From Phocoena phocoena (Eukaryota; Chordata; Mammalia; Artiodactyla; Phocoenidae), in contig NC_089225.1 of NCBI RefSeq assembly GCF_963924675.1, forward strand, positions 84,045,951 to 84,109,950: 64,000 bases of DNA, written 5' to 3'. The notes beneath the pieces were generated by a model. That model saw nothing but the letters and a program-made list of their open reading frames with translations, was not told where the DNA came from and did no database searches. Position 1 is the stretch's first letter; each line of letters begins with the position of its first letter. Both the position numbers and the translations under genes were made by a program. Shown here one piece after another: positions 10,693 to 22,040 of the stretch.

Positions 10693-11335
10693 AAATATTT
10701 CTTTCCTCTGTTTTTAGCCATACCATGAATAGAAGAGTATTTAAATATAACTGATACATAAAGCATGAAAAGTAAAATCATGTATCATGTAGTTAGTACA
10801 CAGCTTGAAAAAAATAGCAGAATACCCTTCAGACCTCCTTTATGCTGCTCCCCAGTCATATTCATCTTCCTCCCATCCCAATGAGTTTATCAGTCTAAGA
10901 GGTTTTATAGAATGGATATGTAATATATTTGTGATATATAATTTTGTGTTTTAGGACTCTGTGTATTGTTATTGTGTATATTCTGTTGTAACTTGCTTTG
11001 CTCAGTCAATATATTTTTGAGATTCAGCCACATTCATGCATGTAAGTTTGGCTCATACATTTTTACTGCTGTAGAGTATGACTATATTGGGGCTTACTAA
11101 TTCCTGTTTCTTTTTTCCTTTTGAAGCATATTTAGACTGTGTACTATTCTGTTTCATTTTATTATTGAGCATTCATATTTTGTCTTTTGAAGCACATAGG
11201 CAAGAATATAACTAAGGTATAAGCACCGGAGGAGATTTATTGGAATAAATATTTATTGAGATAAATATTTTCATCATTTACAAGATAATGCCAAATTGTT
11301 TTCCCAAATAGCGTGTGTACTTCCCATTGCCTATA
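10693..11335 (-). mobile_element. Probable ancient L1 fragment
   Basis: Parts of this stretch read like a very old antisense L1 3' region, for example 'gattcagccacattcatgca' followed by 'actgctgtagagtatgacta'. It is strongly diverged, and I cannot fix the subfamily or exact ends. Confidence 0.45.
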
Positions 11336-11344
11336 TTTTTCCTT

Positions 11345-11705
11345 ATTTTTGTTGTAAAATGTACATAACAAAATTTACCATTTTAACTGTTTTTAGTGCA
11401 CTGTTCAGCAGCATTTAAGTGCATTCACACTATTTCTCTCCAGAGCTTTTTGCTTTTCTCCGGCTGAAACTCTGTACCCATTAAATATTAACTCGCCCTT
11501 CCCCCATCCGCTGATGATCACCACTCTACTTTTTGTCTTTATGAATTTGACTCTTGTTAGTTACCTCATGTATGTAGAATCATAATATTTGTCTTTTTGA
11601 GGCTGGCAGTCACTTGGCATAACATCTTTAAGGTTCATCCATGTTGTAACTTGTATCATATTTTATACCACATTTGTTTATCCATTCATCCATTGATGAT
11701 GTGTG
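11345..11705 (-). mobile_element. Ancient L1M-type 3' fragment
   Basis: The order of phrases 'aaatgtacataacaaaattt', 'accattttaactgttttta', 'tgaaactctgtacccatt' and 'aaggttcatccatgttgtaa' follows an old mammalian L1 3' region in antisense. It contains no coding potential. Confidence 0.7.
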
Positions 11706-13440
11706 AGGATCATTTAAAATTTTTTCTGTGCAGCCCTGGAATCAGTGATTTCTCCAAGAACTTCCTGTTCCTTTGTATCAGAACCTAAATAAGGTCCCTG
11801 ATCTTTCTGAGATTGCTATATGAGCCAATAATTTCACTTTCCCTACATTAGTTTGGGGCTCTGTCACTTGTCACCAAACTGTCCTAACAAAAGCAGGGAG
11901 ATTGATCAGTCAGCTGTGCCATACCCCAAAGAACAATAAGAGGAAACTTTTCTGCTTTAGAAAATTATGTCAGAAGAAGCCAAGTATAGTGAGAATATGC
12001 ACGTAAGTACTTTAGATTATTTGAGAACACCCCATTATACCACTGTCTAGTTATCTCTATGATATCAGATTATATGAAATGAAAGCTTTGATAACTTCCT
12101 TTTTCACTGTAATTTACAAAAAAAAATGGGAGTAACAAAAAACTCATCATGAACTTAAGGCAAGTCATCAGTATCTAATGCCTAATCACTTAATCACTTT
12201 GCTTGTGGATTCATCATTCACTTTCCGGTTTGACAATGTGTTATAGTGATGTGCTATAATTTTCATTTTATGCTATACAACAGAAATGATATTACATTTA
12301 ATGGCTGAATGGCTTCCACGTTACAATTAGAGGTATCCTAAGCGATGAGAGGTGGCAAATTATCCTTTAAAGACAAAATTATAGGACACCCTCAAAGAAC
12401 CAGCTTCTAAAAGGCTTACCAACAAGGCATCCTTGAAGTGAATATAGAGTATGATTTGCTAATCTCTACTAAACTATTTGATTTGAGGTTATAGTTGCTT
12501 TTGAAAGGAATGTTTTTTTTTTTTAATTCAGTGTTCAGAGATCAATAGTGAAGAACTATTGGAGATAATAAAATAATTAAAATAGATTAGTAGTTATCAC
12601 CCAGTCATTTAAAAAATTAATACGGGGTCCTTGTCTCTAAAGAAGACTTTGTATTTAATCCTAGTGAAGTTTAATTCCCTATGACGCTGCCACATTCTAA
12701 GAACGAATTTTGAAATGTGCTTTTGAGAATCATTCATATTTTTAGTGTGGATTCTTTTTCCTGTAGATTTTGCTAGACAAGAATTTTAGTTGTCGTTTAA
12801 AAAAATCTGCTTTTTTTAAGCTATTTTAGTTCATTGAACTTTTTAAAAAGCACGTGCTGTTTTTCCATTTCTGCTGCTGTTGGCTCTGAAGCTGAATATT
12901 TGTCACTTGGTGAATTAAAAGGTAAATTGTAACCCAGACTGCTTTGTTTTGTAACCAAAATTCTGTGCAAAGCATATGGGGAGACCTTAGTCATGTTCCC
13001 CAGTTTGAAATTTGCAAGACATTTTGGAGAAGGTGGTCCTCGATGAGAGTCTTTGGAATGCTCAGTTCTTTGCAGCCTAATTAAGGCATATCAGTACTTC
13101 CCTTTGTCCCTTTGAATTAGCTTCCCAAGACCTAAAGGGATCAAGTCCAGAGTCATGGGTCTTTTGTAATATAGCCACAGCTAGTCTTTCCAACTTATTT
13201 TCACATATGTCCTCACCCCACTTCCCTGCCCCCACAACTCTGAACAGGTTTGGCTTTCACTTTTCCTTGGACTTGAGAGCCACGATCCTCACTGTTGACC
13301 TTTTATATATACTCCTCTCTCCCATACATTTCTGTATGTCCTCTGTGAATTTGCGTCTGGTCAGAATTCCATCCTCCGAGCTCCATTTCCACATTGCCCT
13401 GACTTGAATTCAACCTGTCCTATAGTTTTGTACCTATCTG
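11706..13440. other. Non-coding sequence, no gene seen
   Basis: No repeat family or gene is recognised. The GC content rises slightly after 13100, where several stop-free frames of about 60-80 codons appear, but none has a motif, a splice context or a plausible family match. Confidence 0.5.
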
Positions 13441-13444
13441 CCTG

Positions 13445-13600
13445 CTCCACTAAAGCAATATTCCTCAGTGCAGGCCATCAGACTTGCCTGGCAAACACAT
13501 TTATGGGACTTGACCCCAACATACTGAAGCCTCTGACTCAGGCAGTGAAGCCACAGATTTACATTTTTAACGAGCACTCTAGAAAATTCTTGTGTGTACT
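13445..13600. mobile_element. Probable MER5A-like hAT remnant
   Basis: The sequence around 'gactcaggcagtgaagccac' and 'gatttacatttttaacgagc' follows the central to distal part of the MER5A-type non-autonomous hAT elements, strongly diverged. The ends are uncertain. Confidence 0.45.
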
Positions 13601-13619
13601 AACCCTGGAACATTACTGC

Positions 13620-13735
13620 ATCAAAGTGCCTACTTTAAAGTAGGGACCAGTTCTTAACTGTATTTGTATCTCAGTGCCTTACACTCATTAGATGATCAGT
13701 AAGTGCTTGACAAATAAATATGAAAGAAGATACAG
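13620..13735 (+). mobile_element. L2 3'-end remnant
   Basis: The phrase order 'agtagggaccagttcttaac', 'tatctcagtgccttacac' and 'gtaagtgcttgacaaataaa' matches the L2 3' end (consensus order: 'agggaccgtgtctt', 'cccagcacctagcac', 'gtgctcaataaatg'). Confidence 0.6.
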
Positions 13736-13834
13736 AGCCCTACACTATTCCTAAGAGATGATGATTATCTTTAGTCCAGTTACTGTTGATCCATTTATAT
13801 TTGGTATTGAGTTAAGGGTGTAGTACCTTGCTAC

Positions 13835-13898
13835 TGAGAGTGTGGTCCATGGACCAGCAACATCTGCATTACCCAGAGATGCAGAATCTTGGGCCCTA

Positions 13899-13940
<42 letters not shown>

Positions 13941-14190
13941 GGTACGTGGGCCTCTCACTGTTGTGGCCTCTCACACAGGCTCAGCAGCCATGGCTCATGG
14001 GCCCAGCCGCTCGGCATGTGGGACCTTCCCGGACCGGGGCGCGAACCCGTGTCCCCTGCATCGGCAGGCGGACTCTCAACCACTGCGCCACCAGGGAAGC
14101 CCTTGGGCCCTACTCTTGACTTACTAAACTGAAAACTGCACTATCACAAAATCCCATAGTGATTTGTATGCACATTACTGTTTGCGAAGC
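13835..14190. mobile_element. MER5A-like hAT element split by a SINE
   Basis: The left half (13835-13903) has 'gagtgtggtccatggaccag', 'catctgcattaccc' and 'gatgcagaatcttgggccc'. The right half resumes at 14102 with 'gacttactaaactgaaaact' and ends near 'ttgcgaagca'. With the SINE and one copy of the target-site duplication removed, the two halves join as one non-autonomous hAT (Charlie group) element. Confidence 0.7.
13904..14101 (-). mobile_element. CHR-2-like SINE with long tail and internal deletion
   Basis: This copy has about 35 uninterrupted Ts (13904-13938), the longest tail in the window. A perfect 16-bp duplication, cttgggccctactctt, lies at 13888-13903 and 14102-14117. The body lacks the segment between 'ggcctctc' and 'acacaggctcagc' (roughly 30 bp of the usual sequence) and a few bases at 'cgctcggcatg'. 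A long pure tail with a perfect duplication suggests a young insertion, so the deletion was probably present in the source copy. Confidence 0.93.
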
Positions 14191-17100
14191 ATACCCTTAG
14201 TTACAGTGCGTTCTTGGAATACAGTAGGCAGGATTTTAATTGATTAGGCAAGGAGTGACTGTTTAATGAGACCATGGAACTTTAATCAGTAAAAGATATG
14301 TATCGAAAGATTGTGTGCTTTGTGAAGGTAGTGGGAATGGATTATGATAGAAATCATGATATGCTGTGGAAGCAGCATGTACGGATAAGGTTATCTGATG
14401 TCCTTATATTGATATAGGGTGGATTGGGGCACTAGGGGGAAATTTCATTCTTCCATCTTTTCCTCCAGGATTTTCAGCAATGGACTCTGCACCTCATTGC
14501 CTTAATTATTGCAGAGTGAGCCAGTTAAGAGTGATCGCAGGTTTAATAAGGTGATCTAAGATTTAAAGTACCTTTGTGGAAAACCCAAACCTTATTTAAT
14601 CCTGTAGGAAACAGATTTAAGGAAACCTGAGACTTGGATACCCAGATCTGAGATATTTTAGTTTAATATTAAATATTTCTAACTTTTAAAAGTCCAGCCT
14701 ACATGAGTAAGGAGTTAAGCATTGTTCATGATTTCCATAGGGGTTTCCTCTTAATTGAATCTACTTGTAAACGCTAAGTAAGGAAATGTCTTTCCATTTC
14801 CTCCCCTTTATAAAGCCCTCCTCCCATTTTTTCCCGTATCTTAGCCCCGTAGTTACAAGCAGGTCAAAGTCTCTTTCATCTTTTTTGATTTCAGTTCAGC
14901 CAGTTTGAGGGTGCGGTGAGTTCAGTGGTGGCATGGATTGAAGGGGAAATGGCTTACGGGTTGGGGGACCAGTAATCCAACAGACACGCCAAGTAATGGT
15001 GAAGAATTTAAATAAGTGTACTAGTGTAAAGTGAGTAGAGAGCAGTAATCCCCATGTCACCTGAAGTCAGGTGGGCAAGAAGCCAGAGAGCCAAACTGGG
15101 AAACAACTCGAGGGTAGCAGAAATAGCAGGAGGGATGGCTGGGATGGTGACGTGGCAGAGATGACACGTGTGTCTCAGCTGCAGCGGCTAGAGCACAGGT
15201 GTGGCTGGGTAAATGTCCGGCAGCCACGGACAACCAGGGAGGCCCAGCTTCAGCTTGGTAGATTGGTTCTCAGTTTGTGTGCTCCGTGGCCTCAGTGATG
15301 GACATTTGTGATGATAGTTCTGCTGAATTGCCTCAGACCAAATTTGCATGCATTGCATGTCTTTTAATGTTACGTGAACGACCTACCTTTTAGCACTTTT
15401 GGTTTCAAGGGGCAGAATCTCACTCAAACCGATTTAAGGTGTGTTCCCGAGAGCAGAAAAGCAGGCCTCACGAGAAATGAGAAGAGGAATGGGAACATTT
15501 TCAGGACCTGAAGCAATTAATCTCTCAGGGTTTACGTAGTTTTATTCCTTCGTAAGTTTCTCTGGGGAGGATCCAGTCTTTTGGTCTCTTGTTATGTTTC
15601 CCTTTCCTTTTCCCCCCTTGATTAGTTTTCCCTGCTTACTGACCTTGCACTTGGCCTCCACCCCCAACATTGTCATGGCTTATTAGGTTCAATATCCACT
15701 GTTAACTGGCAGTAGTTTCTGGTGTCTTGGATCAAATCCAAAAGGGAGTGAGATTACCAAATTTCTTGAGTTTATCCAAGTGCTTGGCTGCCTTTGAGAG
15801 ATGTGCATCCATAGTCTATCAGCTGTGTGGAGTTTGGGGCAGGTCAGATGATGTGCAAACCTGCTTCCCTCAGAGACTGCAGTAGCATCAGGCAATAAAA
15901 TATGTATCATTGCATTTTCATCTTGATTACTCATGACAGGTGTAGTTAACCAACAGTTGTACAGCTCGCTCTCCGATATACATTTGGTGAAATTTATAAC
16001 CATAGATAAAATACACCTTGGGAGAATTTATAGACCAGTGGGGAGACAATAGCCAATTAACGGAAATAGTTTATTCTCTAACAGTTTTAAAAATCGAGTA
16101 TATTTATAGTTGTGTTTTATGATACTATTGAAGTTCGTACTTATTATCTGACCTCATTTCGTAAAGGCATGACTCTAATGAAACTTTTCAAAAGCATATC
16201 TTGTGGACTACTTAGTTGACAGTATTTTGTTATAATCGTTTAATGGAGTAATTATTTCATGGCAAACAAGGCTAACATGGAATATTTGTAGACTGAGGTA
16301 TATTTTCAAAGCCTAGTGGATTAGCAAAGAGTTGAGGAATTAGGGCCAAGTGACTTCAAATGCTTGTCTCTTTATTTTTGAAATTATGGCTGATATTTTA
16401 ATAGAAAATATGAATGATGAAAATCTTTGATCATTTTAGTAGTAGATAGCTTTAAAGTGTAAATTAACTGTTAATTTAATTCACTGTAATGCTATGTGAA
16501 GTAATGTGTTTTTACTTAAAAACCTGTAATCTTAATGAAAACATGCACATTTTAAACTACATGTAAACTTCTGGTTATTTTGTTTTGCCTTTTCACACAA
16601 TTCTTGCATGATTTCAAACTTTTCTTTTTTCATTAAAAATTTAAAAATTTTAAATTACATTAAAATTAGAGAAACCAGAAGTATTATTACTTACATAGTT
16701 GTCTTTTTTATAACTATAAATTTCAGAATGTACAGTCATTTTTAATGTACTTCTAAATTAGGTACATACTTCATCTCTTCATACAAATTAAGTTAAATTG
16801 AAGAAATAACTACCTGAAACTTTGCTGTGAATATATAAGAACAACAGGTAACACAAGCTACTTAAATATTATTCTATTGTGAATAAATTCCAGGGAAAAT
16901 TTGTTCATTCACGTCCTACTTCTCTGCTTTTTGCTGTTGAAATAAAAATCAAGTATTTTCCTGTTGCAATTACTTCCTTTTTAAAAGTTTCTTTGTCAGT
17001 ATCTGCTAGAGGCGTGTAACAATGCTGTCTTTACAGGATTTTTATAAAGGTCAAATGAAAATACAGTTAACTGTTATTTAGCTGTAGATTAATTGGTGTT

Positions 17101-17790
17101 TGGATTAATTATACAAAAGTGATAATAGACTTTTCTTAAAATCTTAAATTACTGTGAGCCAACAAAAATATCCATAAGTTAGATGACATCTCTTATTTGT
17201 ACTGATATGGTAACAAATAGAGGCCACGTTGGGTTCCTTGCCATGTGGGATTTCCTGCTGCTCTGTCCAGTAGGAAATTAGTGTAACTTGCATAGTTATG
17301 GCCATAATTCTTTTTGTTTTGTTTTGTTTTTTTCTGTGGCTCGCCCAAATCTGAGTGGTAGGTTGGTGTTGGGCCTTTTAAAATTTAAATGTGCTAAAAT
17401 AACTCAAACTAAAGTATTGGAATTAAGGCAAAAACTTGCATATTGCTTAACATTCAAACAACAGTTGAAATTATGAATAAGTTGGAAAAAGGATACCATT
17501 AAACAACTTGCAGTATCACATGGGAAAGGAATCAGACAGTTCATGATTGCAAAAAGAAAAAGAATGATTTGATATCTTGTGTGTTTTCGGTGAGTTCTTG
17601 GAGCAGAAGGTAAAAGCAAAAGGGAAAAATTAAACTTAAAAAAATGTGTCAAGGGATCTTGATCAGACAGTGCAGGGTTGGTTCTGTCAGCAGATAATAG
17701 GCATAAGAATTGGAGCTAGCATCCCTATGATTCCGAGCTGACCAGGTGGGGTATCAGGGCTGCCTGTGGTATTTGTTAAGTTATGAGTTC
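14191..17790. other. 3.6 kb without recognised genes or repeats
   Basis: This is the longest repeat-poor block in the left half. Two moderately GC-rich patches (about 14880-15300 and 15600-15860) contain open frames up to 104 codons, but no domain motif and no consistent splice signals. A segment near 15420-15560 has the look of an old interspersed repeat that I cannot name. From 16050 onward the sequence is AT-rich. Confidence 0.5.
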
Positions 17791-17939
17791 TGCTTTGACA
17801 GAGACCATGTGGCAGTGGCTTAAACAAGATAGAAGGTTTACTTTTCTCTCATATCGAAGTCTGGGTTGAAGGTGATTTTGGGAGTAGAAGCCAAGCATCT
17901 GTACCCTTAGGTGTCTTTCTCATCACTCTACCATGCTTT
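17791..17939. other. Unclassified old interspersed repeat, possible
   Basis: The phrases 'gtggcttaaacaagatagaa' and 'ggtttacttttctctcatat' recur in many mammalian genomes as an old medium-reiterated element. A second possible relative lies at 54830-55058. I cannot name the family. Confidence 0.35.
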
Positions 17940-18100
17940 ACCAGGAGTTCTTAACCCTGTCTATACATTAGATTCATCTGGGGAGCTTAAAAAAAAAAAA
18001 AGACACCTGGGCCTGGCCCTATTGCTGTTGATAATTTAACCTCTGAGAATTAATACCTACCGCAGATCTGAGTCGGAATCTGTGGTCGGAACTTAGTTAT
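17940..18100. mobile_element. MER5A-like hAT remnant
   Basis: The sequence 'gagttcttaaccctgtctat', then 'catctggggagctt', then 'cacctgggcctggccc', follows the MER5A order. An expanded A run at 17990-18001 replaces the usual short A-rich joint. Confidence 0.65.
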
Positions 18101-18885
18101 AAGACCTCACCTGGCTGTAGGGGAGTCTAGGAAGGATAGTCTGTAGCTGCAGGCAAGGGTACAGCTAAAACCTGGCTGGTTTTATTACTGAAAAGAAGGT
18201 ACGTACTAGGAGATGATTAGGTGAATTAGAGTTCGAGACACTCGATGATGATAACGATTTTCAGCCAGTTGGTAGAGAAGAAAAGACAGAGATGGAGTGT
18301 GAGGCCAATTTACATAAGTAAATTATACTGAATACCTCCAGGAGACACAGGCTGCAGCCTGTAAGAGTCAAGCAGGTGAAAATGGCCAGGCCTTCCCTAG
18401 AGTAGAAGGGCTGCTTTAAAGGGGCAGTGCTACCAGTTGTTGCCTAGTCCAGGAAAGTGGACAGGTTTTTACAGATCCAAACAGGAAGCTAGACCTTTAT
18501 TGAAATGTCAGCCAAATTTAACATGTCTTTAAATTGAATATGGATCAAGAGTCACTTACTTACAAATTCTGACCTCAGTTTTATGGTACAATATTTAGAA
18601 GACAAAGAACATTTTTCTCAGTGACAAAGTAATGTTCCTCAAAATTTGTTCCAACATTTAAAAATATATAAAGAAGAAAAATGACAATAGTAAAAGGTAT
18701 TTTAACAGACAGTAGCCTTTTGGCCATTTTAGTAGAACTGTGATACTTTGGTATTCTTAAGCTATTATACTCGAATTCATTTTACATTTTTTAAAATGAA
18801 GCTTGTAGAACTCTAGCTGTGAAATAAGTTTACAGATTTCAGCTGCTTTTATTTTAACAGGGATTTGTGATATTTGTGACCCTCC
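18101..18885. other. Non-coding sequence, no gene seen
   Basis: This is mixed-composition sequence without a recognised repeat or coding frame. Confidence 0.5.
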
Positions 18886-18889
18886 ACTT

Positions 18890-19010
18890 TGTCTCCAGTT
18901 CATTAAGAGCTACCTCTGTATGTAGAGGCACTTTGTAAACTATGTACTGATGTTTTTAGCACTTTGCACTGTGTCTGGCACAAAGCACTAAATGAATAAA
19001 TGATACCTTT
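18890..19010 (+). mobile_element. L2 3'-end remnant, probable
   Basis: The text 'actttgcactgtgtctggca' followed by 'aaagcactaaatgaataaat' matches the L2 or MIR-type 3' terminus. It is short and diverged. Confidence 0.45.
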
Positions 19011-19932
19011 GTTAGATAATCATTAGTGTTTCCATTGCCAAGACATCTGCTGATTTTAATTACATTAATATCAGTGGGAAATCACAAACAAGAAATCTTT
19101 CTGACATTATTCTTTTATCAATTTCTATAAACTAGGTAGATTGAAATAAACTTGTTATCCATTGACAAATATTGGACCTTAAAGATTGAGTTAATTACTT
19201 GGTAGAAATTAGTTGGTCAAGATGTTCTATGAAATTGAATTTGTTACGACTTTATAATGACAAAAAATACATTTCTAAAAATGTCTAACTCACATTTTAG
19301 GATGACTTTATCTGGTAATACCTGGTTGTTCAATGCTTTGGCGATGACAGCTTCCTGGATGACAGTGCTATTGAATTAGATTGGCTCACTTCATGTAATT
19401 TAAATTAAAACCAAGACCCTCAGATGCATCTCAGAACAAACATATTTGGTTACTGTGCCCATTGCTCAATGTACTCCTTTTGTTGAAGGCAGCACTATTA
19501 AGATCTTGTCTCTAAAGTGCTTGACTAGTGAGAAGAGAGATGAGGCTTGTGGGCTGATAGATGCTCCCAGAGTTTGGACAGGTATTCTAATTGTTAACTT
19601 TTATTGATTCCAGATAGTATTGGTTTTGGTCTTTGTTAATCAGGTGGGGAAATACCAACACTTTTGTGAGTGCTTAAATCTTTCAAATGAACATGTTTAC
19701 AATGCATTCATTGTGTGGAGCTCTGTAGAGACATCTAAATATGAACAGGATGCTGTCCTGCTGCCACCTTGCTTGTTTGAAGAGGAACAGAGGCTGTGGT
19801 GTCTACATCCCACTCTCACCCTCTGCCTCCTGCTGTTTTGTTTGCCTGAAAATGATAGATCAGGGAGAACAGTCAAGAATTAGCATAGTAAGGGCAATTG
19901 TTTCATCAAAATTTAACAATTGAGGTACAGTC
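19011..19932. other. Non-coding sequence, no gene seen
   Basis: An 87-codon open frame at 19620-19883 has no motif and no splice context, and I do not call it a gene. Confidence 0.5.
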
Positions 19933-20137
19933 TTTTTTTTTTTTTGCGGTACGTGGGCCTCTCACTGCTGTGGCCTCTCCCGCTGCGGAGCACAGGCTCC
20001 GGACGTGCAGACTCAGCGGCCATGGCTCACGGGCCCAGCCGTTCCATGGCATGTGGAATCCTCCCGGACCGGGGCACGAACCCGTGTCCCCTGCATCGGC
20101 AGGCGGACTGTCAACCACTGCGCCACCAGGGAAGCCC
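19933..20137 (-). mobile_element. CHR-2-like SINE
   Basis: This is a complete antisense short-form SINE with a 14-T tail at its left end. Unlike most copies here, its target-site duplication is not obvious: tgaggtacagtc on the left and tgagtgtcac on the right share only a short stretch. It carries private changes such as 'gttccatggc' where most copies read 'ctccgcggc', which are CpG losses. Confidence 0.9.
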
Positions 20138-21779
20138 ATGAGTGTCACTATTTTGACACTTTACCTATCTCTGGAAATGATTAGTTGATTTTTCCTATAT
20201 AACCATTTGGCCACTGCTGAATATGAAAAAAATATTTCCTGGATCACTATATTAATTTTTTGAAAGAATTAACTGAGATGTTATAATATCATCTTTTCAC
20301 CCCAACACAAACTTTTAGATCCTGTTTGAGTATATTTTTAACAAAGTAGACTGGTTTTAAAGTGACTTAGCCGCGGTTAATGATTTAGTTCATTTTATGT
20401 TTATTAAGAAATGTATTAAAAAATGAGAATTCAGAAATTGCTCTGAATTAGTTGACCGTTTTTTTAGGCATAATACATACATTTTGTAATTGGTGAAAAA
20501 AAATGTAGCTTGATTATGTTTCCCAGTAAACCAGAGACATTCCTCTGTATTCTTTCAGGTTTGTCAAAGGGCAAAAAGGAAGATTTTTGTCATTTGGTTT
20601 ATTGGATTTTTCATTATTCTCTACACCAGTCAGGAGACAATAAACAATTTTGTAACACTTTACTACCTGTGCTGATGGGAGTTCCTCTGTTCCATGTTGG
20701 TTTAAAGCCACTTTCTTCTTTCAAGGGAAATCAAAAGTGGTATTGTCATTCTTAACGGTTGCTGATGGGCTAGAAATCAGCAATGGGCAGAGAGGGCAGT
20801 GTGATAAATCACTTACTAGAAGGGAGTTTAGAATCCAGGGTTGGGGCAGGATGGTAGAATGATAAATGTCATGATAATTTGTAGGAGAAAGTGGGCATGA
20901 TGGAAGTAAATTGAAGGTTGACCAGGTAAGACTTTTAAGGGAGACTAGCATATCGTGACTGACATGTTGGTCTCACCTAACTACTTATATGACCTGAGAA
21001 TAAATTCCAAATTTCTTCTGGCAAGAAACAGTGATTTTTTTTTTTTCCCCTGTGCAGGTAATAAGTTTGCTGATTTTGAGTTCTTGTATCTAACCTTCTG
21101 GGCACAAAACAAGAATATGAAAATTGCTATTCTTACAGTTACTAACCTTATGGCCAGTGCCTTTGCTTAAAATTGGTCTTCTTGGTCAGGAACCCCATAG
21201 GTACTGCTTATACTGGAAGCCTTGAATATTACCTTGGACGTTCCAAAGCACATTTCATTATACTTTGTCTCCATTCATCTTAAAAGAGCAGTTAGTTATA
21301 GCTACTTTCATTAAGGAAAGTTTGATAGGCGATTATTTTTTTCATGTATTGTTGCTAATCAAAGTTTTAATTTTTAGCTTATCTTTTTTGCATTTCAGCT
21401 TATCTTTTCCTTAGGAGTTACTGGCAAATAATTGACACAATGTTTAAAAAATGTAATGTCCCCCAATCTTATCATTGATTCAGAATGAAATCTTTTATGG
21501 ATTTCATGCCCCACATGGAGCAATACTCAGTAATGTATTCATAGCGAGAAGGCACTTTAGAATTAATTATTTGTGTCATTCTTCCAGGTATCCCATCACT
21601 GTTAAATTATTGCTTTCTTATTCAGTATAAATTTGCTTTTCACTGTTTTTGGTGGACCTCTGTCATCAGTGGATAGTTAAAAATTCCCTTCCGGGAATTC
21701 CCTCTGATTATCTATAACATCTTGGTTTGTATAATAGGCATCCTGCATAACTTGGAGAGGTGGCCCTTTGATATTCGGT
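20138..21779. other. Non-coding sequence, no gene seen
   Basis: Open frames of 60-81 codons near 20510-20950 show no motif. An acceptor-like pyrimidine tract ending in 'tctttcag' near 20560 is not paired with any convincing exon. Confidence 0.5.
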
Positions 21780-22040
21780 TTATTAATTATTCATGGAACA
21801 ACTACGTGGAAGTGCAGTTGTAGGATATACAAATTAATAGGAAAATACTGTCCTTGCTTTCAAGAAGTTCACGATCTTATTGTGGAGACAAGTTGTATGT
21901 GGAAGTCTGATGATGTGCCTGAAGAAGTAATATAGGCCGTATGTGCTATACAATGGGTGTGGGTGAGTATAACAGAAGAAGTTACAGAGAGCTAAAACTG
22001 ATTCAGTCCCATCATAATTATTAGAATTTGACTGAGCCAC
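21780..22040 (-). mobile_element. L2 remnant, probable
   Basis: The segment containing 'ttgctttcaagaagttcacg' and 'gtggagacaagttgt', then 'gtgctatacaatgggtgtgg', follows an antisense L2 3' region in order. It is much diverged. Confidence 0.5.

Noticed and set aside
20550..20755. An exon after the acceptor-like 'tctttcag' near 20560
   Set aside because: No matching donor with an open frame in a consistent phase, and no recognisable protein.
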